Positions 1 to 7,937 of a stretch of DNA of 64,000 nt are shown piece after piece. Source of the stretch: Comamonas testosteroni (GTDB lineage: Bacteria; Pseudomonadota; Gammaproteobacteria; Burkholderiales; Burkholderiaceae_C); assembly GCF_000761245.1 (NCBI RefSeq), contig NZ_AWOR01000078.1, forward strand, positions 248,001 through 312,000, read 5' to 3'. The notes below the pieces were generated by a model. It had not been told where the DNA came from, did not search any database, and worked only from the letters and a program-made list of their open reading frames with translations. Position 1 is the stretch's first letter, and each line of letters starts with the position of its first letter. A program made the translations under genes and the position numbers.

Positions 1-539
1 ACGAAGCCGCCAATGCTGACCACGTCGGCCACGCCCTGCACCTGCTTGAGCACGCGCACCACATGCCATTCCTGCTCGGTGCGCAGCTGCGCCAGATTGT
101 GTCTGTCGCTCTGCAGCCGGTAGTAGAAGATCTTGCCCAGCGGCGTGTAGTCGGGCGCCATTTCAGGCGTCACGCCACTGGGCAGATCCGCCTGCGGCAA
201 ACGCTGCGACACCTCGGCGCGCGCCGTAAAGCTTTTCGCGTCGTCGTTGAAGACCAGGTTGATCATGGAGAGACCGAAATAGCTCTCCGAGCGCAGTGAT
301 ATCAGACCCGGCGTGCCGTTGAGCTCGCGCTCCAGCGGCTGGGTGATCTGGCGCTCCACCTCTTCGGGAGCCAGGCCTGGCGCCTGGGTGATCACCCCGA
401 CCTGCACATTGGTCACGTCGGGATAGGCTTCGATGGCGGTCTGCAGATAGGCGTAGACGCCGTAGACAGCAATCGCCAGCGTGGCGCACACCGCCAGCAG
501 CCGACGATGCACCACAAATGAAATAAATGAACTCAGCAT
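1..539 (-). CDS. Heavy-metal RND efflux pump, inner-membrane subunit (CzcA/CusA type), N-terminal part only
   Basis: The first 179 codons of an RND permease are visible; the gene continues past the left edge. It starts with MLSSFISFVVHRR, has one membrane segment at about residues 12-30 and then a periplasmic porter region with the family's typical YPDVTNVQV, PGLAPEEVERQIT and GTPGLISLRSES stretches. This family exports divalent or monovalent metal ions by proton antiport as a trimer with an adaptor and an outer-membrane channel. The start is supported by AGGAG eight bases upstream. It lies 20 bp after the adaptor gene, so the two are one operon. The metal cannot be told from this fragment. 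Confidence 0.9.
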   Translation of the reverse strand, partial: MLSSFISFVVHRRLLAVCATLAIAVYGVYAYLQTAIEAYPDVTNVQVGVITQAPGLAPEEVERQITQPLERELNGTPGLISLRSESYFGLSMINLVFNDDAKSFTARAEVSQRLPQADLPSGVTPEMAPDYTPLGKIFYYRLQSDRHNLAQLRTEQEWHVVRVLKQVQGVADVVSIGGF

Positions 540-559
540 GGTTCAGGCTCCTGCCGGGA

Positions 560-1723
560 CTACAGCAGCTGACTGGCCGCGCCGTCGAGCAGCAGACCAC
601 CACGCACCACAATCTTCTCACCGACCTTGAGGCCGCTGATCACCGGCACCATGCCGCGCGATGGACGCCCCAGTGTCACCACGCGTGCCTCGAACTGGTT
701 GTTCTCATGCTGCACATAGACCACGCTGCGGCTCTCATCCTTGATGAGCACGGCAGTGACGGGAATCAGCATCTCCTGCAGATTCGACAACTGCACGCCC
801 ACCTTGGCCTGCATGCCGGGACGCAGCACCGGGTTCTGTTCGCTCAGCTCCACCACCACGGCAGCGCGGCGCGACTCCTTGTCCAGGGTGGCCCCCAGAT
901 GACGGACCGTGCCCTTGATCGGCTTGGGCAGCTGCGGTACCTCGACCTGTACGGAACTGCCCAGACGAATGCCGGGCAGATCGGACTCGAATACCTCTGC
1001 GACCACATTCATGGCCTGGGGGTCGCCAATCATGAACAGCGCCGCTCCCGGCTCAGCAGCAGTACCCACCACGGCCTTGCGCTCGGCCACGATGCCGGCG
1101 CGCGGTGCGCGCAGCTCGATCCGATCGCCGCCACCGGAGCCCAGCAGCGCTGCCGTGCCCTGTGCACGGCCAAGCTCCTGCGAGGTTTCACGCAGTTTGG
1201 CCTGTGCGGCACGCAGATCGACTTCCACGCCCACGCCCTTGTCCACCATGGTCTGCTGGCGCTGGGCTTCCACCACAGCCACGTCGTGTGCGGTCTTGGC
1301 CGCAGCCACGTCATAGCGGGTGCGCAGTGCATCGGGGCTGACCAGCGTCGCCAGCAAATCACCGGCCTTGACCATATCGCCCACATGCGCATTGACAGCC
1401 ACGACACGCGCCGATAGCGGCACTGCGACCGAAGCCACACGATCCTCGACAAACGCCACATGCGCAGGAGCCCAGGCCATCTGCACCCCTTGCGGATCGG
1501 CCACGGGCGCGATCTCCAGCATCTTCACGGATTCTGGCTTGACCTGAATAAAGCCTTTGGGCAGTTGCGCAAGCGGCTTCTTCGCTTCCTCGGTGGCCTT
1601 GGAGGCATCGCAGCCACCCAACAGACCCGCCACGGCAATGGCCGCAGCCACCACCGGCAGTCTTGCCCATGTCCAGTTTGGTAAATGTGCCGCTCCCGGC
1701 AGTCCCACAAGGCTTTTGTTCAT
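560..1723 (-). CDS. RND efflux periplasmic adaptor (membrane fusion protein), lipoprotein
   Basis: This 387-residue protein is a membrane fusion subunit of the CzcB/CusB kind. A hydrophobic stretch at about residues 22-37 ends in LLGGC, a plausible lipobox, so it is likely an inner-membrane-anchored lipoprotein. The lipoyl/barrel-sandwich halves are visible (VAVPLSARVVAVNAHVGDMVKAGDLL and later IELRAPRAGIV), separated by a helical hairpin, followed by beta-barrel and C-terminal domains. It bridges the inner-membrane pump encoded 20 bp downstream to an outer-membrane factor. No channel gene or metal sensor is adjacent in the visible part. Confidence 0.88.
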   Translation of the reverse strand: MNKSLVGLPGAAHLPNWTWARLPVVAAAIAVAGLLGGCDASKATEEAKKPLAQLPKGFIQVKPESVKMLEIAPVADPQGVQMAWAPAHVAFVEDRVASVAVPLSARVVAVNAHVGDMVKAGDLLATLVSPDALRTRYDVAAAKTAHDVAVVEAQRQQTMVDKGVGVEVDLRAAQAKLRETSQELGRAQGTAALLGSGGGDRIELRAPRAGIVAERKAVVGTAAEPGAALFMIGDPQAMNVVAEVFESDLPGIRLGSSVQVEVPQLPKPIKGTVRHLGATLDKESRRAAVVVELSEQNPVLRPGMQAKVGVQLSNLQEMLIPVTAVLIKDESRSVVYVQHENNQFEARVVTLGRPSRGMVPVISGLKVGEKIVVRGGLLLDGAASQLL

Positions 1724-1994
1724 CGTTCACCCTTTTCCATGACTGGCAAGTGACGAGCTGGTCCGCGGCCTCACTTGCAGTGATGCCACCATGCTAGGAA
1801 CAGCCCCCAGCTGCGTGGATGACACACGCATTACGGTTTGGTAAGACCGGGCACGGACTGGAACGGGGCCGCAGAGCAGGTCAGGCCCCGCTGATGGCCT
1901 GACACCAGGAAATCAGCCTTCAGACAGGCTGCATTGCCCATTTTTCAGGCAACTCATGCATACCCTTTGCAATTTGCTCAAAAAACAGGCATTT

Positions 1995-2018
1995 CTCATG
2001 TATTTTTTCATACATGAG
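1995..2018. repeat. Perfect inverted repeat in the adaptor/dinG intergenic region
   Basis: CTCATGTA at 1995-2002 and TACATGAG at 2011-2018 form a perfect 8-bp inverted repeat with an 8-nt T-rich centre. It lies 272 bp upstream of the efflux adaptor start. It could be an operator for the efflux operon or a structural element of the adjoining DnaA-box region; the sequence does not decide. Confidence 0.45.
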
Positions 2019-2099
2019 TACCAAAAGCATCATCATTTCATGGTCAAAGGCCAAAGCACGCCTTGTCTCTGAATTTCAGGGAAAACACAATCAAACCTT

Positions 2100-2560
2100 T
2101 GATAGTCAATGAATATCTACTATCAAAAGGTGAGCTTTGAAGTTATCCACGCGGTGGATAAATTTCACCCTCTTCCCCCTTTGCCTCCAGATTTCAACAG
2201 AAACAGGCACTCTTGCATACAAAGCAGCGAGACGAGCACTGCCGGTGGGTAATCTTGCGCCTGCAGCTGCCCCCAACTGGCCTTCATCAAACTTGTGGAT
2301 AAATTTGCATTTTCACCACTGGCAAGAGCGAAGAAAGCCATGAACAACCTTACCCACAGCACTTGAAAACCATGCCATTTCTGCAAAATTGCAGAAAAGT
2401 CAAAATCTAGAAAAATCTATTTATTCATAAAAATTTAACAACTATATCCACAGGGATTGATACATGGTTGTCTCCAGGATATGTACAGGCATATTTTGGA
2501 CTCCTTCTGTGGATAAGTTTCTTGGTAACTACGCCCGGCTCAATCCACAACTACAATGAA
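2100..2560. other. DnaA-box cluster A: candidate origin or DnaA-binding locus
   Basis: Within the roughly 1-kb gene-free stretch 1724-2748 there are two perfect TTATCCACA boxes (reverse strand, 2294-2302 and 2508-2516). Five more have 8 of 9 matches: 2143-2151, 2153-2161 (reverse), 2350-2358, 2421-2429 (against TTATNCACA) and 2444-2452. A weaker one lies at 2541-2549. The stretch 2385-2447 is strongly AT-rich, as a DNA-unwinding element would be. Boxes of this kind bind the initiator DnaA. The rest of 1724-2748 holds no gene I can support. Origin function is inference. Confidence 0.6.
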
Positions 2561-2748
2561 CAAGTCACATACAAGCAGTGGAAAAGTTCTACCCGCAGGC
2601 TCCCTCGGATACAGCTGTAGAACATACAGACTCCCCTGATTTGTATGCTGTATTGCATAAGAAATTCAATCTTATTTGATACATATCTCTGTACGAATAC
2701 TTATAAAACGCCAAAGCACAGCGCCTTTGCGTCTCGAAAAACGCTGAA

Positions 2749-4920
2749 ATGCATGAAAAAAAGTGGGCTGAAGAGGCCCTGAATTCCTTTGATGCCGTGG
2801 TCGGGGCCATGCCGGGATTTCGCAGTCGTGATGGGCAGCGAAAAATGGCGGCCCAGATCGCGCAAACGCTGAGTCAGGCCCAGCTCGGAAAAATCGATGA
2901 AGACGAGCCGGAACCGCGTCGGGCCATCGCTGTCGTGCAGGCTGGAACCGGAGTCGGGAAATCGCTGGCCTACAGCATTCCGGCCATTCGCATGGCGCTG
3001 TCGCGCGGCACGCGCGTGCTGATCTCCACAGCCACGGTGGCGCTGCAGGAACAGCTGGTGAACAAGGATTTGCCGGCCCTGGCGCAAAAGCTGGATCAGC
3101 CTTTCAAATTCGCCCTGGCCAAGGGGCGTGGCCGCTTTGTCTGCAAACTCAAGCTGGAACGTCTGGCCAGCACGGGGGAAGCACAGGACGAGATGGACGA
3201 CCTGTTTGGCGATGAGCAGGGCCAGACCAAGTTCAGCCGTCCTCAGCATGAACTGCAGGCCCGCATGCAGTTCTACAAATCCATGGCCGATGCGCTGGCC
3301 ACGCAGGCCTGGAACGGTGACCGCGACTCGCTGGAAACCCCGCCGGAGGCCGAGGCCTGGAGCCCCGTGGCTGCCGAGTCCTCTTCATGCACCGGAAAGC
3401 ACTGCCCGGCCTTCGGCAACTGTGTCTATTACGAGCGCCGCAAAGACCTGGTGGCGGCGCAAGTCATTGTCGCCAATCATGATTTGCTGCTTTCTTCGCT
3501 AGGCTCCAAGCTGCTGCCCGAGCTGGACAATTGCCTGCTGGTGCTCGATGAAGCCCACCACCTGCCTTCCACGGCTCTGGACCAGTTTGCCGGCGAGATG
3601 GATCTGAGCCGCCTGGGCTGGATCGACAAGCTGGCAAGCCGTGCGCTGCGCGTGAACCAGGTCGCCGAAGTCGAGGAACTGGCCGACGTGCCCAAGCATG
3701 CGGGTCAGCTACGCCAGCAGATGCAGGAGCTGGCGCGACTTGTCATGGAGCACTACGGAGAGACTCTCAAATCGCAAAAAGACAGCTATGGGCCAGCCAG
3801 GGTACGGGCACCCCGTGGAATGCTGCCAGAGGCCCTTCTGGAGCCTTTGGGACAGATTGCGCACCATGCCGACGGCTTTCTGGATGCGCTGCGTGCCGTC
3901 TCCAAGGCTCTGCGTGCCGAAATCAAGGAACAACCCGAGCAAGCACAGCGCCTGTCCACCGTCTATGCGCAGGTAGGCGCCCTGGCGCCCAGGCTGGAAG
4001 CCATTTTCAACACCACGCAATTGCTGCTGCAAAACAACGAGAGCGATGGCGACGGCAAGACGGTGCCCCATGCCAAGTGGTTCACGCTGGAGATGGACGG
4101 CGAGTTCATCGTGGTCAAGGCCCATGCCAGCCCCATACAGCCCGGCTCCACCCTACGCCAGCACCTGTGGTCGCAGGTGCGCGGTGCGGTGCTGACCTCA
4201 GCCACGCTGACCAGCTGCGGCCATTTCGACTTCTTTTTGCGTGAGGCGGGGCTGGCCAATGACGCCTCTGTCACCACGCTGGAAGTGCCAAGTCCCTTCG
4301 ACTATGCGCGCCAGGGCACGCTGGTGGCCCGTGAAACGGTCTCAGACCCGCGCGAAGCCGCCCGCTTTACCGAGGAGATGGTCGAGGCCCTGCTGAACGA
4401 TCTGAGCCGCATAGAGGCCGGCGCACTGGTTCTGTTCACATCCCGCGAGCAGATGCGCCAGGCCGTGGATGCGCTTTCCACCAGCATGCGCAACCAGGTG
4501 CTGGTGCAGACCGCCCTGCCCCGCCAGACACTGCTGGCACGCCATCGTGAGGCCGTGGCGATGGGTGAGCCCTCCATCATCTTCGGCATGCAGTCCTTTG
4601 GCGAAGGACTGGACCTGCCCGGAGCGCTGTGCGAGTCCCTGTTCATCACCAAGCTGCCTTTTGCACCGCCCGATGACCCCGTTGGCGAGGCCAGAGCCGA
4701 ATGGCTGCGCAGCAGCGGCCGCAACCCCTTCAACGAGCTGGTGGTGCCGGCCACGGCCATTCGCCTGGCCCAGTGGGTAGGCCGTGCCATCCGGACCGAG
4801 GAAGACCAGGCCCATGTGTACTGCTATGACCGCCGCCTGACGGGCACCAGCTACGGCCAATTGCTCATCAAGGGCCTGCCGCCCTTCACGCTGCAAAAGC
4901 GCCCTGTCCGAGGGGCTTGA
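2749..4920 (+). CDS. dinG: ATP-dependent DNA helicase, DinG family
   Basis: This is a 723-residue superfamily 2 helicase with the Walker A motif GTGVGKS at residues 66-72 and the DEAH box at 267-270. Four cysteines at 132, 214, 219 and 225 match the iron-sulfur cluster of XPD/DinG enzymes. DinG unwinds DNA 5' to 3', including D-loops, R-loops and forked structures. Its length fits E. coli DinG (about 716). Near the C terminus, FGMQSFGEGLDLPGALCES and the QWVGRAIRTEEDQ motif-VI region are intact. The start has only a weak ribosome site. The gene stands alone between two long DnaA-box-bearing intergenic regions, which is unusual. Confidence 0.92.
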   Translation: MHEKKWAEEALNSFDAVVGAMPGFRSRDGQRKMAAQIAQTLSQAQLGKIDEDEPEPRRAIAVVQAGTGVGKSLAYSIPAIRMALSRGTRVLISTATVALQEQLVNKDLPALAQKLDQPFKFALAKGRGRFVCKLKLERLASTGEAQDEMDDLFGDEQGQTKFSRPQHELQARMQFYKSMADALATQAWNGDRDSLETPPEAEAWSPVAAESSSCTGKHCPAFGNCVYYERRKDLVAAQVIVANHDLLLSSLGSKLLPELDNCLLVLDEAHHLPSTALDQFAGEMDLSRLGWIDKLASRALRVNQVAEVEELADVPKHAGQLRQQMQELARLVMEHYGETLKSQKDSYGPARVRAPRGMLPEALLEPLGQIAHHADGFLDALRAVSKALRAEIKEQPEQAQRLSTVYAQVGALAPRLEAIFNTTQLLLQNNESDGDGKTVPHAKWFTLEMDGEFIVVKAHASPIQPGSTLRQHLWSQVRGAVLTSATLTSCGHFDFFLREAGLANDASVTTLEVPSPFDYARQGTLVARETVSDPREAARFTEEMVEALLNDLSRIEAGALVLFTSREQMRQAVDALSTSMRNQVLVQTALPRQTLLARHREAVAMGEPSIIFGMQSFGEGLDLPGALCESLFITKLPFAPPDDPVGEARAEWLRSSGRNPFNELVVPATAIRLAQWVGRAIRTEEDQAHVYCYDRRLTGTSYGQLLIKGLPPFTLQKRPVRGA

Positions 4921-5604
4921 GATCCTGCGCGAAACGCGTCCTGGACATCTGCGGCCTGGCGGTTTCCAGCCAGGCTGGCACCGCCCTGCTCGCCCGAGTC
5001 GCATTTGTAATTTTTCTAACACTTGCCCGGCACTGCGAGCGGCATCTGCAGCGATTCGACACACTGCGCGGCAAGTCCATCCCCATGCATCACGCGTGTA
5101 CCCGATACCCGATACGCCTGCGATCCGGCCCTTTCCTCTTGGACGGTCTCCATGGCGGGCGGCCAGCTTGGGTCTTGGCGCCTGCTGCAATGTCTTTGCG
5201 CCTGCCCGGGTGCCAACCGCATCCGGCCCAGTCTTGATTCGGACTCCATGCAGGAGTCAAAAGTCAAAAAATCCTTTGAAAACAATGATCTACGAATCAT
5301 TGAATTTTTTTGAATGAATAACAAGCCATCAGCCGCCGGCATGGGCGGCGTGCATGCATGGCAAGTTTCCCCCAGCTGTTTATAACATTCTGTGGATAAC
5401 AAGCGCTTCATCGTCCCGGCCACTGGAATTTATCCCCAGCTCGGATCTTTGAGGAGGCGCATCTTACGCCAATTTTTCGAGATCTGGCGCGTCAATTTTC
5501 ACCAAGGGCTTTTTTTCTGAACTTCCCTCTGAAACAAAGGGATTGAAGCAGCTGAACACGCGCAGTTCCAGCTTCGATCAGCCCCTGTCCGCGAGTTTGC
5601 CTTC

Positions 5605-5671
5605 AGTTGTTCTTTAGAAGTCTTATAAAAATATAGTCGTAGTAGTAAGACTTGGCATCTGCTGTTGATAA
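5605..5671 (+). repeat. Copy 1 of a duplicated module of about 68 bp in cluster B
   Basis: In order it holds AGTTGTT (5605-5611), AGTCTTAT (5619-5626), the triplet run TAG-TCG-TAG-TAG-TAA (5634-5648), 14 nt, and the DnaA-box-like TGTTGATAA (5663-5671). The second copy at 6033-6100 keeps the same order and the same 14-nt spacing before the last 9-mer. The triplet run resembles a DnaA-trio element. Confidence 0.55.
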
Positions 5672-6032
5672 CTTCAAAAAAACAAGACAAATCAAGTCTC
5701 TTGCTTGATGACAAACATGGAGACAAACCAGGGTCGCTGCTGTCCTCCATTCATGAACAACTTCGCCGATCTCTTGATTTTTGTGGAAAACCCAAGAGTT
5801 GGCATCTTGTTATCCACAGAAATTCATTTCTTCCTTGGTAAGCATTAAATCTGCCAAATGCATTGCTATATAAGCATAGTTAGCTATGTTTTTTATAGTG
5901 AACAAGTGATGCGAGCATGCTTGAGCACATCGGATGTCAGAGGTGTGGTGAAGCAAGAACCTCCTGAACCTGATCTGATCGGCCGGTTTTTTTATCCAGG
6001 TCCTCTCCGATTGCTGTGTAAACTTCGACCAA

Positions 6033-6100
6033 AGTTGTTATTTCTAGTCTTATCTTTTTACTTAGTAGTAATAGTAAGTAGTCCACTTAATTGTTGATAA
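6033..6100 (+). repeat. Copy 2 of the duplicated module in cluster B
   Basis: It holds AGTTGTT (6033-6039), AGTCTTAT (6046-6053), the triplet run TAG-TAG-TAA-TAG-TAA (6063-6077), 14 nt, and TGTTGATAA (6092-6100). It is the more AT-rich copy. The five uninterrupted TAG/TAA triplets are what one expects of a DnaA-trio, though the polarity relative to the boxes needs checking. Confidence 0.55.
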
Positions 6101-6284
6101 GTAATTAAGTTCATTGGAAATCAACAACTTACACCTTCCCAAAGTCTGTGCCCTTGCATGGGCTGCCGATGTCCTGGTTTTGGGAACAACTTTCCAGAAG
6201 ACCGCCAGGCTGTGGAAAACTGAAAATTTCCATGTCTTTTATCACCATGTTTATTCACAGGCCGTGCCGCTGCTGCAAAGCATG

Positions 6285-6307
6285 AAAAAAGCCGCCCGTT
6301 GGGCGGC
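6285..6307 (-). terminator. Rho-independent terminator of the PagL-like gene
   Basis: On the minus strand a GC-rich stem (GCCGCC/GGCGGC, 6291-6307) is followed by six T residues. It lies 33 bp after the stop codon of the PagL-like gene. Confidence 0.85.
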
Positions 6308-6339
6308 CTGGTCGAGTCGGATAGCGCTGGCCCGGGAAT

Positions 6340-6903
6340 TCAGAAGTGGCGTGCGTATCGCAGCTGAAGAAAGTTCTCTCCCGGATTGGGGCGCTTGATG
6401 CCTGCGTTGGACTGGTGCTCGAAGCGCAGACTGATCTCGTTTTTCAGTTGCTCGCCAAACAGGTAGCCGACGCCGATATGGCTGGCAAAGTTGTAGCGGG
6501 TCGAGAATTCCTTGTGATCGGTGATGTAGCGGTGGTTGGTGGCATAGCTCACGCCCAGGCCGGCTTGCAGGAACCAGGGAGACTGACCTTGAGAGGGGCG
6601 CCAGCGTAATGTGGGTTGTGCTCCCAGAACCCAGGTTGAACGATTGCCGCCCTGATAGTCGGCCGACCAGCGGCTGACAGAGAGATCCCAGTAACCCGTC
6701 ATCCGTCCGGAGCCGAGGGCGTAGCTCCAGTTCCAGGGGAGCATGACGCCGCCCGTCCAGCTGTCGGTGCCGTGCTCTGCAGAGCCGTACTGCAGATAGA
6801 TAGCTGTTGTCGATGATTGCGCAGCCTGTGCATGAAGCATGGGGCTTGCAAGGCTGATCAGCGTCGAGACTACAAGATTTGTTGTCAATTGCAGTTTTTT
6901 CAT
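6340..6903 (-). CDS. pagL: Acyloxyacyl hydrolase, PagL-like lipid A 3-O-deacylase
   Basis: This 187-residue protein has a signal peptide ending near residues 25-28 (HAQA-AQ) and otherwise alternating beta-strand sequence, as expected of a small outer-membrane barrel ending in aromatic F187. The motif H163-x-S165-N with E176 downstream matches the His-Ser-Glu active site of PagL. PagL removes the 3-position acyl chain of lipid A. The His-Glu distance (13) is one residue shorter than I recall for the Pseudomonas enzyme, so the Glu assignment is tentative. It is a monocistronic gene with its own terminator. Confidence 0.82.
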   Translation of the reverse strand: MKKLQLTTNLVVSTLISLASPMLHAQAAQSSTTAIYLQYGSAEHGTDSWTGGVMLPWNWSYALGSGRMTGYWDLSVSRWSADYQGGNRSTWVLGAQPTLRWRPSQGQSPWFLQAGLGVSYATNHRYITDHKEFSTRYNFASHIGVGYLFGEQLKNEISLRFEHQSNAGIKRPNPGENFLQLRYARHF

Positions 6904-7061
6904 GTCAATTGCCGTCTAAATGTTGTGAATCTGGTCGCGACATCGATGCTTGGGTAATGCCTGGATTTCGCTCCCTCTGTGGATATGAATCTAGAAGCTT
7001 GTGAATAGATGTTCTGTCGGCAAGCGCTTGCGTTGGTAGTCAGCCAATTGATATCGAAATG

Positions 7062-7096
7062 AAAAAAGCCCCCGGTCATGACGACCGGGGGCTTTT
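7062..7096 (-). terminator. Terminator downstream of the Spy/CpxP-like gene
   Basis: A perfect 10-bp stem (7068-7077 with 7083-7092, loop ATGAC) is flanked by six A on the left and four T on the right. It therefore works well on the minus strand after the Spy-like gene and may also act in the other direction. Confidence 0.88.
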
Positions 7097-7120
7097 ATGG
7101 AGAAGGCGATTGAGCTCGGC

Positions 7121-7675
7121 TTACTTTGCCGCAGGGGCAGGAGCTGCGGGACGCTCCTGGCCGGGTTTGCCGCCATGGTGGCCGTGATGGCGCTCACCGC
7201 GCTGGTGATGCATGTGCAGGGTGGCCGCATCGAAGGTCTTTTTCTGCTCGGCATTGAGCTGGGCGTAGAAGGCCTTGGTGGCTTCGGCACGGCGGTCCAT
7301 CTCGGCCATGCGCTTGCCGCGCATTTCACGCATCTTGTCGATGCGCTCGGGCGTGGTCAGCTTGGCAAAGGCTTCGCGGTCGCCGGGGGCAGGGCGTTCA
7401 CCGGGCTTCATGGCCTGGGTGTAGGTGGTCCAGGCCGCTTGCTGCGCAGGCGTCAGCTTCAGATCGGCCTTGAGTTTTTCCATGCGCTGCTTCATATGCT
7501 CCATGCGGTCGCCGCGCTTGTCACCACGCTGGTGCTGATGCGGCTCGGGCGCTTTTTGAGCTGCTGCGGGTTGCTCTGCAGGGGCGGGAGTCTGGGCAAA
7601 GCTGGGCAGGCTCAGCGAGGCGAGCAGGGCGGTTGCAACAGCGGCGCCGGTCAATGTCTGGCGAAAGCGGGTCAT
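7121..7675 (-). CDS. Periplasmic Spy/CpxP-family (LTXXQ) protein with His-rich tail
   Basis: The 184-residue product begins MTRFRQTLTG with a signal peptide ending near SFA-QTPAP (about residue 26). The upstream extension of the frame was rejected because AAGGAAA precedes this ATG. A helical, charged central domain contains LKLTPAQQAAW and KLTTPERIDKMRE, the LTXXQ repeats of the Spy/CpxP chaperone family, which protects or monitors periplasmic proteins. The C terminus (HMHHQRGERHHGHHGG) is unusually rich in histidine, suggesting metal binding. Family assignment is firm; the metal role is inference. Confidence 0.85.
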   Translation of the reverse strand: MTRFRQTLTGAAVATALLASLSLPSFAQTPAPAEQPAAAQKAPEPHQHQRGDKRGDRMEHMKQRMEKLKADLKLTPAQQAAWTTYTQAMKPGERPAPGDREAFAKLTTPERIDKMREMRGKRMAEMDRRAEATKAFYAQLNAEQKKTFDAATLHMHHQRGERHHGHHGGKPGQERPAAPAPAAK

Positions 7676-7937
7676 GTCTGTTTCCTTTTCGGTTGAAGTG
7701 GAAGAAGTGGCCGCCTGGTCTTGCTCCTGAATGGGCATTCGGTAGCGGATGACTGAAGTGTGGGCCCCCCATGTTTCTGAGACGTGAGGTTTTGCAGCCG
7801 CTCTGTAAAGATTTGATAAGTTTGAGTGGCTCCGACTGCGCAACAATGCATGCATGGGCTGCGTTGGCGGCCGATTTTTTTCCGCGAGATCCAGCTGCAG
7901 GAGCTGGCGACGATTGAAGGTTTAGCAAAGGTTTTTG

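Larger units (their letters stand above)
4921..6339. other. Long gene-free, AT-rich stretch with DnaA-box cluster B
   Basis: No supported gene lies here; the short open frames have no family signature or good ribosome site. DnaA boxes matching TTATNCACA are at 5391-5399 (reverse), 5810-5818 and 6251-6259. Further 8-of-9 matches are at 5430-5438, 5663-5671 (reverse), 5782-5790 (reverse), 6092-6100 (reverse) and 6211-6219 (reverse). The segment 6030-6130 is very AT-rich. The first 330 bp are more GC-rich and carry only hairpins (for example gactcc/ggagtc at 5242-5258). Together with cluster A it brackets dinG. Confidence 0.6.

Noticed and set aside
2137-2343. Short open frame of 68 codons across DnaA-box cluster A
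   Set aside because: It overlaps several DnaA boxes and has no ribosome site or recognisable sequence.
2614-2628. LexA-like box upstream of dinG (CTGT...ACAG)
   Set aside because: CTGTAGAACATACAG has only seven bases between the CTGT and ACAG arms, one short of the CTGT-N8-ACAG LexA box, so SOS control of dinG cannot be claimed.
5101-5117. Tandem CCCGATA duplication
   Set aside because: Only two adjacent copies of seven bases; too little to call a repeat array.
5283-5302. Hairpin CAATGAT/ATCATTG followed by a T run, as a dinG terminator
   Set aside because: The stem is AT-rich and short, and it lies about 360 bp after dinG; termination there is not convincing.
5016-5423. Open frame on the minus strand right of dinG
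   Set aside because: No ribosome site, no recognisable domain and a change of composition along its length; the region is better explained as noncoding with DnaA boxes.
5858-6097. Short open frame of 79 codons in cluster B
   Set aside because: It runs through the duplicated module and triplet run and has no ribosome site or family match.
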